Assembly: GCA_904501735.1 (NCBI GenBank)
Contig: CAJGBY010000022.1
Span: 1 to 25,723, forward strand
Reading direction: 5' to 3'
Length of the DNA stretch: 25,723 nt
Source of the DNA: an uncultured Muribaculaceae bacterium
GTDB taxonomy: Bacteria; Bacteroidota; Bacteroidia; Bacteroidales; Muribaculaceae
Shown here: positions 16,260 through 23,831 of the stretch, one piece after another
Position numbering within the stretch: position 1 is the stretch's first letter
How the letters are laid out: every line of letters starts with the position of its first letter
The notes under the pieces: generated by a model
The model's database searches: none
The model's input: the letters and a program-made list of their open reading frames with translations, nothing else
Told to the model about the DNA's origin: nothing
Program-made: the position numbers and the translations under genes

Positions 16260-18752
16260 TTACTTAACGATCAATTTACCTTGTTTGTCGCCCACCTTCA
16301 CAATGTATACACCTGTACTCATTGTTGCAGTAGCGATTTCCACGCCTTCGCCTTCGGCTACTACAGCACCATTAAGAGCGCTTACAGTGTACTTAACTGG
16401 TTCAGCAACGCCAAGACGCACCACTGCACCAGCATTTACTGGGTTAGGAGTAAGCACCAAAGTGTTGTTTTCGGCTACTACCGATTCCACACCACTTGCA
16501 TCGGCAGGAACAGCATTGTAAACCCATGAGAAACGAGGGATTTGTAGATTAGCTGTACCAGTAGAACCCTTTGGCACGATTCTGATCTTAGTCAACTTGA
16601 TAGGATAAGCACTCATGTCGTTCACATTGACAAATGTATCCATTCGCATTTCGATGCGATTAAGTTCATTAGCCTTCAAAGTAGGTTCCAAAACACATTC
16701 CCAAGGTTCAGTTTCACCTTCCTTCAACAAATAAAGCGAGATGTTCTTGATTTGTGCATTACCTGGATTGATATCGATACACAATGAGTCAGGACGGCTC
16801 CAAGTAGTGATGTTTTTTGACATACTTGCTTCTACCTTACGAGTGCTCTTAGTTGTGTAATTGATTTCCATACCTTCTACGCCAAGAGGAGCCACTGTGA
16901 AGTTTTCGATATTAGAACTTTCAAGAGTCCAAGTTGAAGGATCAAGATTTTCGTCAATACCTTGATAGCGCTTTGTAGGAATTTCAACTGTAACAGCGAT
17001 TTCTCTTGTCTTATCGCCCAAAGTACCCTTAACTACAGTTGTACCATTCTTCAAACCCTTCACTACGCCATTTTCGTCAACAGTAGCGATAGTTTCGTCT
17101 TCAACACTCCAAGTGAACTCACGATTTTCGATAGAAATGTCGTTACCTCTCACTGTGCCATAAATATCAACCTTATAATCGTGATAAGTGTCAAGAAGCA
17201 CTTTTGAGTGACGGAATATAGGTTCAGTCTTATCATCAACTGTTACTACCAAGTTGGTCTTCACGCCATTATAAGTAGCTTCCAATGTGTGGCAACCACC
17301 ACCATTTGCATACAATGTTGTGCCATCATTTACGATTACACCCAAGTTTTCACCACATGATAGTGTTACACCCTTCAAATTGCTGTCCACCATCACGCCA
17401 TACTTGTTGTAACCATAGAACTTAGGAGTATAATAACCATATTGTGGCAATTCCTTCACCCAATCAACAAATTGAATTTCTGTGATTTCATTATCTTCAG
17501 GAGCTGTAATAGTTGCGAAGATACCATTACCTACAGCGCGTTCGCTACCATCACTACCATTATTTCTCACACCAAGTGCCGATGTATACAAGCATGATGA
17601 GCCTCCACCGTCAAGGTTAACTGCCTCATAAGCACCTGCATAGCGCATAATGTCGGCCAATTGAGAGGTTCTCACCCCCGCTGAGATAGTAGAACGACCA
17701 TCAACAACCATCATGATGATGCTATCACCCGATTGACTCACGCCAATACCTGTGCGTGGGTGCAAATCAGATGCGTCGTTGCGTTCGCTTTCAGTGTCAA
17801 GAGTTTCGCCACCGCCCACATTCTTAGGGTTACCCGATACGATTTGTGCAGGAACGATGCGTTCAGTGCTACCTTGTTGAAGCAATACGATGTTTTCAAA
17901 TTCAATGATATCGCCCACTTGTAGTGATTGAACAAACGCCAAAGAACCTGTGTTTACGCCACCACTTGTTGATGTTCCACGACCATGGATTACATAGCCA
18001 TCGCTTGGAATTGTAGTGTCACCTGTATCGTTTGATGTTGATGTTACTTCAAGACGGAACTTGCAACCAGCATACATCTTATCACCTTCCACAAGTTTTG
18101 CAGTAACTTCGGCACAATTACCAGCCTTATCAGTTTGGTTTGTGCTACCCCAGTACTTAGGAGTGTAGATAGTGATACCGTTATTAGGCGATGCCACATT
18201 GATACCCTTGAAAAGAGTGCTCTTATCGCCCAATTTTGCTGTTCCTGTGTAGTAATACAAACGGCTCACGCGTGCCACACCTGCAGTGTCGACCGAGAAT
18301 TGATAATTACCGTTTGATGTCTTATATGTTTCGCGGTCTACTGTACAACCAGTTGTTGGTGAACCCACTTTTGAGCTACCATTGGTAGCAGTACCGCTTG
18401 TTGAATAGAAGTCGCCATTTGTTCCTGCGAAATAAAGTACGCCGTTGCCACTCTTGCGTTTTGCCATAGTACTTGGGCGTTCATTTCCTGCCACCTTATC
18501 GGTAGCACACACAGCACGCATCGACACGCCTGGAGTAGTCTTATCTACTGTCAAATAGAACACTTGCAATGTAGTGCCATAGCTGTTCATCAACTCAAGA
18601 TGTGTTTGAGTTGTTCCTGGACCTACCTTAGCGTGATACAATGTATCAACCGAATAGGTTGTGCCTCTAAGATTAATTGAATTTTGCGCTTGCATAGCAA
18701 CAGGTGCGCATAATGCTGCCAATGCAACTGACTTGAGTAATAATTTTTTCAT
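16260..18752 (-). CDS. Secreted phosphodiester glycosidase-like protein, paralogue 3 (first gene of operon)
   Basis: This 830-residue protein opens with a signal peptide (MKKLLLKSVALAALCAPVAMQA). I chose the ATG at 18750-18752 because it starts that peptide and lies 45 bp below the promoter's -7 box; the frame runs on to 18836, across the promoter. The NAGPA-type domain (TNGDFY, HPRTGIGVSQSG, IIMMVVDGR, NLDGGGSS with Asp381) is the most divergent of the three. The motif TNGDFYS has Tyr where the others have Phe. Big_2 (FTWSVEDETIATVDENG), beta-rich and sorting (LTPNPVNAGAVVRLG to KLIVK) domains follow. Its beta-rich domain is nearly the same as in paralogue 1, including a 71-bp stretch of identical DNA (16663-16733 and 11825-11895). 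Confidence 0.88.
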   Translation of the reverse strand: MKKLLLKSVALAALCAPVAMQAQNSINLRGTTYSVDTLYHAKVGPGTTQTHLELMNSYGTTLQVFYLTVDKTTPGVSMRAVCATDKVAGNERPSTMAKRKSGNGVLYFAGTNGDFYSTSGTATNGSSKVGSPTTGCTVDRETYKTSNGNYQFSVDTAGVARVSRLYYYTGTAKLGDKSTLFKGINVASPNNGITIYTPKYWGSTNQTDKAGNCAEVTAKLVEGDKMYAGCKFRLEVTSTSNDTGDTTIPSDGYVIHGRGTSTSGGVNTGSLAFVQSLQVGDIIEFENIVLLQQGSTERIVPAQIVSGNPKNVGGGETLDTESERNDASDLHPRTGIGVSQSGDSIIMMVVDGRSTISAGVRTSQLADIMRYAGAYEAVNLDGGGSSCLYTSALGVRNNGSDGSERAVGNGIFATITAPEDNEITEIQFVDWVKELPQYGYYTPKFYGYNKYGVMVDSNLKGVTLSCGENLGVIVNDGTTLYANGGGCHTLEATYNGVKTNLVVTVDDKTEPIFRHSKVLLDTYHDYKVDIYGTVRGNDISIENREFTWSVEDETIATVDENGVVKGLKNGTTVVKGTLGDKTREIAVTVEIPTKRYQGIDENLDPSTWTLESSNIENFTVAPLGVEGMEINYTTKSTRKVEASMSKNITTWSRPDSLCIDINPGNAQIKNISLYLLKEGETEPWECVLEPTLKANELNRIEMRMDTFVNVNDMSAYPIKLTKIRIVPKGSTGTANLQIPRFSWVYNAVPADASGVESVVAENNTLVLTPNPVNAGAVVRLGVAEPVKYTVSALNGAVVAEGEGVEIATATMSTGVYIVKVGDKQGKLIVK

Positions 18753-18796
18753 ATTCGAATATTTTAATTTAGTTTTTAGGCAAATTATTATATATG

Positions 18797-18826
18797 CAAA
18801 ATTAAATCGTTTATAACTTTTTTCAA
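18797..18826 (-). promoter_or_regulatory. Promoter for the phosphodiester glycosidase-like operon
   Basis: On the minus strand TTG (18824-18826), 19 bp, then TAATTTTG (18797-18804), matching both Bacteroidetes boxes. It leaves a leader of roughly 35-40 nt before the ATG at 18752. Confidence 0.65.
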
Positions 18827-18900
18827 AATTTTTCAACTAAATAAAACCCTCTCGCTAAAAACTATTTCACTAAAAACTATTTTTTCTCAAGCCAAGATAT

Positions 18901-18908
18901 TATCTTTG
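18901..18908 (+). promoter_or_regulatory. -7 promoter box for the GSCFA-murF/alr run
   Basis: TATCTTTG is an exact match to the TAnnTTTG consensus 28 bp before the ATG of the GSCFA gene. The -33 region is a T-run without a clear TTG. The box overlaps a palindrome (18904-18925). Confidence 0.6.
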
Positions 18909-18925
18909 TGTATTAAAACACAAAG
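18904..18925 (+). promoter_or_regulatory. Palindrome overlapping the promoter and leader
   Basis: CTTTGTGT (18904-18911) and ACACAAAG (18918-18925) form a perfect 8-bp inverted repeat with a 6-nt centre. It covers the end of the -7 box and the expected transcript start. It could be an operator or a 5' leader hairpin; no regulator gene is nearby. Confidence 0.4.
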
Positions 18926-18936
18926 AACAGTGCAAA

Positions 18937-19908
18937 ATGGAATTTAGAACGGTTATAGGAAACATCGACAACCAAGGAATGATTCAGCATTCTCACAACA
19001 TAATGCTCATAGGGTCATGCTTCTCCGACAATATCGGAAATAAGCTGAAACGAGCGCTTATGAATGTGGAAATCAACCCATTCGGCACTGTGTATAATCC
19101 TGCAAGCATTCTGGGCGAAATAGAACGCATTGTCGACCTTATTCTTGTCGATGAAACAGAGCTTTTCATGCACAATGGAATGTGGCACCACTATGGTTTC
19201 CACTCTAAGTTCTCAAGCGACTCGGCCGAAAAGGCGGTGAGCAAGATGAACAAACACATCACATCGGCTCACAACCACTTGAAGCATTGCGATTTCGTGA
19301 TTATCACGCTCGGCACAGCATTTGTCTACGAAGCTAAGAGCTTGGGCAAGATTGTCAGCAATTGCCACAAGGTTCCTGCTAAGGAGTTCAATCGCTTTTT
19401 ACTATCGTTTGAGCACATTCGCACATTGCTCGACGCCATTGTTACCAAAATAAGTAACTTTGCGCCTCAAGCTAAAATCATTTTCACCGTGAGTCCGATT
19501 CGACACATCGGCGATGGTTTAGAGCAAAACCAACTCAGCAAATCGTTGCTTCGTGCAGCTGTGGGCGAAACCATAGCAGCCAATCATAATGCTTGCATCT
19601 ATTTCCCTGCCTACGAAATTATGATGGACGACTTGCGCGACTATCGTTTCTATGCTTCCGATATGCTACACCCTAATGATGTGGCTATAGAATATATTTG
19701 GAACACTTTCAAAGCATCGTTCTTCGATGATAGCACAGCTCAGTTAGTGGCTCGCTGCGAACGCGCCTACAAACGCATCGAACATCGACCTTTTACCGAC
19801 AACTTTGCCGAGATAGAAAAGTTCCAGAATGAAACTGCTAAGGTGCTTTATGCGTTGGCCGACGAATACCCTCACATTAAGCCTGTTTTGCAACAATATT
19901 ATAAGTGA
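18937..19908 (+). CDS. GSCFA domain-containing protein
   Basis: This 323-residue protein carries the family name motif GSCF in IMLIGSCFSDNIG (Gly26-Phe29) near the N terminus. It also has the blocks NPFGTVYNPAS, VITLGTAFVY and TVSPIRH, and ends with a DMLHPN motif (Asp242, His245). The layout is that of SGNH-like hydrolases, so a serine-esterase-type activity with Ser27, Asp242 and His245 is a reasonable inference; no member's role is known to me. There is no signal peptide, so it is probably cytoplasmic. It is 7 bp upstream of the murF-alr fusion, a neighbourhood I recall from other Bacteroidales, and this hints at a link to cell-wall precursor metabolism. It is the first gene of a plus-strand run. 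Confidence 0.9.
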   Translation: MEFRTVIGNIDNQGMIQHSHNIMLIGSCFSDNIGNKLKRALMNVEINPFGTVYNPASILGEIERIVDLILVDETELFMHNGMWHHYGFHSKFSSDSAEKAVSKMNKHITSAHNHLKHCDFVIITLGTAFVYEAKSLGKIVSNCHKVPAKEFNRFLLSFEHIRTLLDAIVTKISNFAPQAKIIFTVSPIRHIGDGLEQNQLSKSLLRAAVGETIAANHNACIYFPAYEIMMDDLRDYRFYASDMLHPNDVAIEYIWNTFKASFFDDSTAQLVARCERAYKRIEHRPFTDNFAEIEKFQNETAKVLYALADEYPHIKPVLQQYYK

Positions 19909-19915
19909 TTGCGAT

Positions 19916-22393
19916 ATGAAATATTCAATTAAGGAAATAGCTACAGTGCTTCGCATCGAACACAATCAGCTCAATGCGCCTCAAGCAACCATCAGTGCGT
20001 TGCTCACCGACTCGCGTTCGCTCACCTATCCCAACGAAACGCTATTTTTTGCTATTCGTACTAAAAATAACGACGGACATCACTATATCGCCGAGCTCTA
20101 CGACAAGGGAGTTCGCAACTTCGTTATCGAATCGGCTATTGGCATTCCGCCCGAGCTAAACGAGGCTAATTTCCTTCTCGTGCCCGACAGTTGCAAGGCT
20201 CTGCAAGAGATTGCCGCCTACCATCGTCGCCGCTTCGACTGCCCTGTTATTGGTATCACTGGCAGCAAGGGTAAAACCACTCTTAAAGAGCGTCTTAACC
20301 AACTACTCAAAGACGATTTCAACATCGTGCGCAGCCCTCGTAGCTTCAATTCTCAAATCGGTGTACCTCTTTCGCTTTGGGAAATGGACGACAACACCAC
20401 TTTGAGCATTATCGAGGCAGGAATATCGCAACCTAAAGAAATGTATGCTCTGCAAACCATGATTCGCCCCACTATAGGTGTGTGGACCAATCTTGGGGAC
20501 GAACATAGCGACGGATTTATGTCGATATATCAAAAGGCCGAAGAAAAGGCTCTTTTGCTCACTGCGTGCGACAACATCATCTACTGCGCCGACGACGAAC
20601 TCATAGCCAACAGCATCAAGCCAATTCTTCTCATTAGCAACGGTATAGGTTGGTCAATGAAGAATCCCGATGCTGATCTATATGTATCGCAGGTGATAAA
20701 AAGCGAAAAAAGCACCGACATCATATATAAATACAACAACAACACATCACAAATCACAGTACCTCTCACTCGCGACCGCGACATTGAGAATGTTCTCAAT
20801 TGCCTTGCAGTGATGCTGTGTCTCGATGTGAACCGCGATGTTATTGCTGAGAGAATGGCTCACCTCACTCCTATCGACACTCGATTGAATGTGATTGAGG
20901 CTACCAACAACTGCATGGTGATAGCCGACTCTTACACAAGCGATTACAACTCGCTTGCGCCTGCGCTCGACTTCATGGCTCGTCGTGCTACACCCGATAC
21001 TTCTATGACTGTCATCCTTTCGGATGTGCAACACGAAGCATTCTCGCAAGATGAATTGTATCGCCTCATTGCGGAGCTGATGAAAAACAAAAACATCACT
21101 CGATTTATCGGTATTGGCGAAGAAATCACTGCCTATCAACGCTATTTTGATGTGAATGCTCAGTTCTTTGCTTCTACTCAAGATTTCATCACCGAAATGA
21201 CTCAAAGCGACTTCGAAAACGAGGTTATCTTGGTGAAAGGTGCTCCCGAATACAATTTCAAACAAATAATTGATATGCTCGAAGCCAAGCAGCATCAAAC
21301 TGTTCTTCAAGTGAACCTTGATGCGGTGGCTCACAACTATAATTTCTTCCGTTCTCGCCTACGCCCCGATACTAAAATAGTGTGTATGGTGAAGGCTTCG
21401 GGTTATGGTGCTGGCTCCGACGAAATTGCTAAGACTCTGCAAGATCGAGGTGCAGCATACCTTGCTGTTGCTGCCCACGACGAGGGTGCCGAACTTCGCA
21501 AAGCGGGTATTACAATGCCTATTATGGTGCTTAATCCTAAAGTTACCAACTATAAAGCGATGTTTGCCTACAACCTTGAGCCTGAGGTGTATAACATCGA
21601 GGAATGTCGAGAAATCATCCGTGAAGCCGAAAAATGTGGCATCACCAATTATCCTGTTCACATCAAGATTGAAACAGGTATGAACCGACTTGGTTTCTTG
21701 AAAAATCAGTTGCCCGAGCTTATCAAGCTACTTCAAAGTCAAGACGCTATCAAGCCTGCAAGTGTGTTCTCTCATCTAAGTGTTGCCGATGAGCCTCTTC
21801 AAGATGAATACACTATGCAACAATTCAAATATTTCGAAGAATGCTCTGGTATGCTACAAGCTGCATTCAAGCATCACATCACCCGTCACATTCTAAACAC
21901 CACAGGTATTGTACGATTCCCTGAATATCAACACGACATGGTGAGAGTGGGTATCGGCCTATATGGCATTTCTACTGTGAACGATGGTTCTGAAGATGAT
22001 CTACAACCTTCTTCATCGCTCCACTCGGTAGTAATTTCTATCAAAGATTTGCCTGCAGGAACATCGATTGGTTACGGACGCAAAGGCACTCTTACACGCG
22101 ATTCACGCATAGCAACCATTCCTATCGGTTATGCCGATGGATTCTCGCGTTGCTTTGGCAATGGCAATGCTAAAATGTGGATTAATGGTGCTCTTTGCCC
22201 TACGATTGGCAACATTTGCATGGACTTGTGTATGGTTGATGTTACCGATGTCGACTGCAAGGTGGGCGACAATGTAGAAATTTTTGGTAATCACATTCCA
22301 GTAGAAAATCTTGCCGAAACTCGTGGCACTATACCTTACGAAATCCTTACTTCGATTTCTAACCGCGTGAAACGAGTTTACTACCGCGAATAA
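19916..22393 (+). CDS. Bifunctional UDP-MurNAc-tripeptide:D-Ala-D-Ala ligase / alanine racemase
   Basis: This 825-residue fusion joins two steps of peptidoglycan precursor synthesis: racemising L-Ala to D-Ala, and adding the D-Ala-D-Ala dipeptide to UDP-MurNAc-tripeptide. Residues 1-455 are MurF: N-terminal substrate domain (LLTDSRSL), ATP P-loop GITGSKGKTT (113-122, Lys120), the central GVWTNLGDEH region, and the C-terminal ligase domain. Residues about 463-825 are alanine racemase: MVKASGYGAG with the PLP-binding Lys493, HIKIETGMNRLG, SHLSVAD, the catalytic Tyr720 in IGYGRKGTL, and IPIGYADGFSR. The MurF P-loop has Ser-Lys where many have Thr-Asn/Lys, which is acceptable. I start at the ATG 19916-19918, 7 bp after the GSCFA stop; earlier starts would overlap that gene. 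This fusion is typical of Bacteroidetes. Confidence 0.96.
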   Translation: MKYSIKEIATVLRIEHNQLNAPQATISALLTDSRSLTYPNETLFFAIRTKNNDGHHYIAELYDKGVRNFVIESAIGIPPELNEANFLLVPDSCKALQEIAAYHRRRFDCPVIGITGSKGKTTLKERLNQLLKDDFNIVRSPRSFNSQIGVPLSLWEMDDNTTLSIIEAGISQPKEMYALQTMIRPTIGVWTNLGDEHSDGFMSIYQKAEEKALLLTACDNIIYCADDELIANSIKPILLISNGIGWSMKNPDADLYVSQVIKSEKSTDIIYKYNNNTSQITVPLTRDRDIENVLNCLAVMLCLDVNRDVIAERMAHLTPIDTRLNVIEATNNCMVIADSYTSDYNSLAPALDFMARRATPDTSMTVILSDVQHEAFSQDELYRLIAELMKNKNITRFIGIGEEITAYQRYFDVNAQFFASTQDFITEMTQSDFENEVILVKGAPEYNFKQIIDMLEAKQHQTVLQVNLDAVAHNYNFFRSRLRPDTKIVCMVKASGYGAGSDEIAKTLQDRGAAYLAVAAHDEGAELRKAGITMPIMVLNPKVTNYKAMFAYNLEPEVYNIEECREIIREAEKCGITNYPVHIKIETGMNRLGFLKNQLPELIKLLQSQDAIKPASVFSHLSVADEPLQDEYTMQQFKYFEECSGMLQAAFKHHITRHILNTTGIVRFPEYQHDMVRVGIGLYGISTVNDGSEDDLQPSSSLHSVVISIKDLPAGTSIGYGRKGTLTRDSRIATIPIGYADGFSRCFGNGNAKMWINGALCPTIGNICMDLCMVDVTDVDCKVGDNVEIFGNHIPVENLAETRGTIPYEILTSISNRVKRVYYRE

Positions 22394-22402
22394 TCTATTT
22401 AT

Positions 22403-22861
22403 ATGGACAATAATTTAACTGAACAAGAAAAACAAGATATTCGCTTCATGCGAATGGCTCTCGATGAGGCGCACAAGGCTATGGAACGCGATGAAGTGCC
22501 CATTGGAGCTGTGATTGTGGCTGGCAATCAAGTGATTGCTCGCGGGCACAATCTCACCGAAGCGCTTACCGATGTTACTGCTCACGCCGAAATGCAAGCC
22601 ATCACATCGGCAGCCGACTTCCTCGGAGGAAAATATCTCACCGATTGCACTCTATATGTAACTGTTGAGCCTTGTCTCATGTGTGCAGGGGCGTTAGGTT
22701 GGAGCCAGATCAAACGAATCGTGTTCGGAGCAAGCGACGACAAGCGTGGATACCACACTTTCTGCGAGAATCCTTTCCACAAGAAGACCGAAGTGAAAAG
22801 TGGCGTGCTTGCCGACGAATGTGCTTCACTTATGACTTCTTTTTTCAAAAACAAACGATAA
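22403..22861 (+). CDS. tadA: tRNA-specific adenosine deaminase
   Basis: TadA deaminates adenosine 34 of tRNA-Arg(ACG) to inosine. The zinc-dependent deaminase motifs are intact: HAE (His61, Glu63 as proton shuttle) and PCLMC (Cys91, Cys94), with DEVPIGAVIV and GHN before them and the YVTVEPC strand. At 152 residues it has normal length, with the C-terminal helix region (KSGVLADECASLMTSFFKNKR) characteristic of TadA rather than cytidine or guanine deaminases. It starts 9 bp after murF-alr, so it is probably translated from the same message. Guanine deaminase is the only alternative, and it is unlikely. Confidence 0.95.
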   Translation: MDNNLTEQEKQDIRFMRMALDEAHKAMERDEVPIGAVIVAGNQVIARGHNLTEALTDVTAHAEMQAITSAADFLGGKYLTDCTLYVTVEPCLMCAGALGWSQIKRIVFGASDDKRGYHTFCENPFHKKTEVKSGVLADECASLMTSFFKNKR

Positions 22862-22887
22862 AATTCAACAATCAAACATCATAATTT

Positions 22888-23751
22888 ATGAAAACAACCA
22901 ACAAATTCATCACTGCTTGCGCTCTACTGTTTGCGCTCGTGTTCTCGTTCAGCATCAATGCTAACGAAATCAGTCAAGTCGACACTATCTCTGTGAAAAG
23001 TGAGAAGATGGGACGCGACATCAAGAATGTTGTTATCCTTCCTGCTGGATACAACTCTCCCGACTTGCAAGAAGAACAATATGCTGTGCTTTATCTTCTT
23101 CACGGATATAGCGGCACTTATTGCGACTGGATTAAGAAAAAACCAGAATTGCAAGACCTTGCTACCGAACATAGCGTAATCATCGTTTGCCCCGACGGAC
23201 AAGATAGCTGGTATCTTGACTCACCTATCGATCCACAAATGCAATACGAAACTTATATGACTAAAGAACTTATCGAGTTCATCGACAATCACTATCGCAC
23301 TATTGCCGACCCTAAATTCCGCGCTATCACAGGTCTTAGCATGGGCGGACATGGCGCTATGAGCCTTGCTCTTAAGCACCCTGAAGTGTATTGGCAATGT
23401 GGTAGTATGAGTGGTGGTCTTGACATTACTCCTTTCCCTAAGAGCTGGAAAATCAAACTTCGTCTTGGCGAATATGAAAGCAACAAGGAACTTTGGAAGG
23501 AACACAGCGTACAAGGCATTGTTGAAAAGCTTGAAAGCACCGACCAACGCATCATCATCGATTGTGGTATCGACGATTTCTTCTACAAGGTGAACACTAC
23601 TATGCACAACACTCTTCTTGAAAAGAAAATCGCTCACGACTTCATCAGCCGTCCTGGTCGTCACACTTGGGATTTCTGGTGCAACTCTATCGATTACCAA
23701 CTCCTTTTCTTTAGCAAAGGTTTCAACAAAGCTGCTGCTGCACAAGAATAA
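22888..23751 (+). CDS. Secreted alpha/beta-hydrolase esterase (esterase D / feruloyl esterase family)
   Basis: This 287-residue protein has a signal peptide (cut after Ala25, SINA). The fold is the putative-esterase family (PF00756 type): VLYLLHGYSGTYCDW carries the oxyanion region, GLSMGGHGAM has the nucleophile Ser151, DCGIDDFF supplies the acid (Asp229 or Asp230), and GRHTWDFW supplies His259. The triad is complete. Relatives include feruloyl esterases, acetyl-xylan esterases and S-formylglutathione hydrolase. The export signal and single-domain size favour a periplasmic carbohydrate-ester esterase, but mycolyl-transferase-like or general esterase activity cannot be excluded. It follows tadA by 26 bp and ends at a strong terminator, so it may be the last gene of the run. 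Confidence 0.9.
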   Translation: MKTTNKFITACALLFALVFSFSINANEISQVDTISVKSEKMGRDIKNVVILPAGYNSPDLQEEQYAVLYLLHGYSGTYCDWIKKKPELQDLATEHSVIIVCPDGQDSWYLDSPIDPQMQYETYMTKELIEFIDNHYRTIADPKFRAITGLSMGGHGAMSLALKHPEVYWQCGSMSGGLDITPFPKSWKIKLRLGEYESNKELWKEHSVQGIVEKLESTDQRIIIDCGIDDFFYKVNTTMHNTLLEKKIAHDFISRPGRHTWDFWCNSIDYQLLFFSKGFNKAAAAQE

Positions 23752-23771
23752 ATTCAATTCTTGTTATCATA

Positions 23772-23815
23772 TACAAAAAATAGAAGCACTTTTTCAAGTG
23801 CTTCTATTTTTTGTA
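23772..23815. terminator. Bidirectional terminator between convergent genes
   Basis: A perfect 20-bp inverted repeat (23772-23791 with 23796-23815) closes a 4-nt loop. The inner stem is TAGAAGCACTT and the outer part A6/T6, so each strand sees a hairpin ending in T6. It sits 20 bp after the esterase stop and 16 bp beyond the stop of the opposing gene. Confidence 0.92.
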
Positions 23816-23831
23816 TCTACATCAATGTGTA

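Noticed and set aside
18753..18836. Upstream in-frame start for paralogue 3 adding 28 residues
   Set aside because: The extension covers the promoter's -7 box and would bury the signal peptide inside the protein.
20747..21334. Minus-strand open frame of 195 codons inside murF-alr
   Set aside because: It lies wholly antisense to a strongly conserved enzyme, without promoter or recognisable protein features.
23221..23757. Minus-strand open frame of 178 codons opposite the esterase gene
   Set aside because: The sense strand encodes a complete catalytic triad and signal peptide; the antisense frame has no support.
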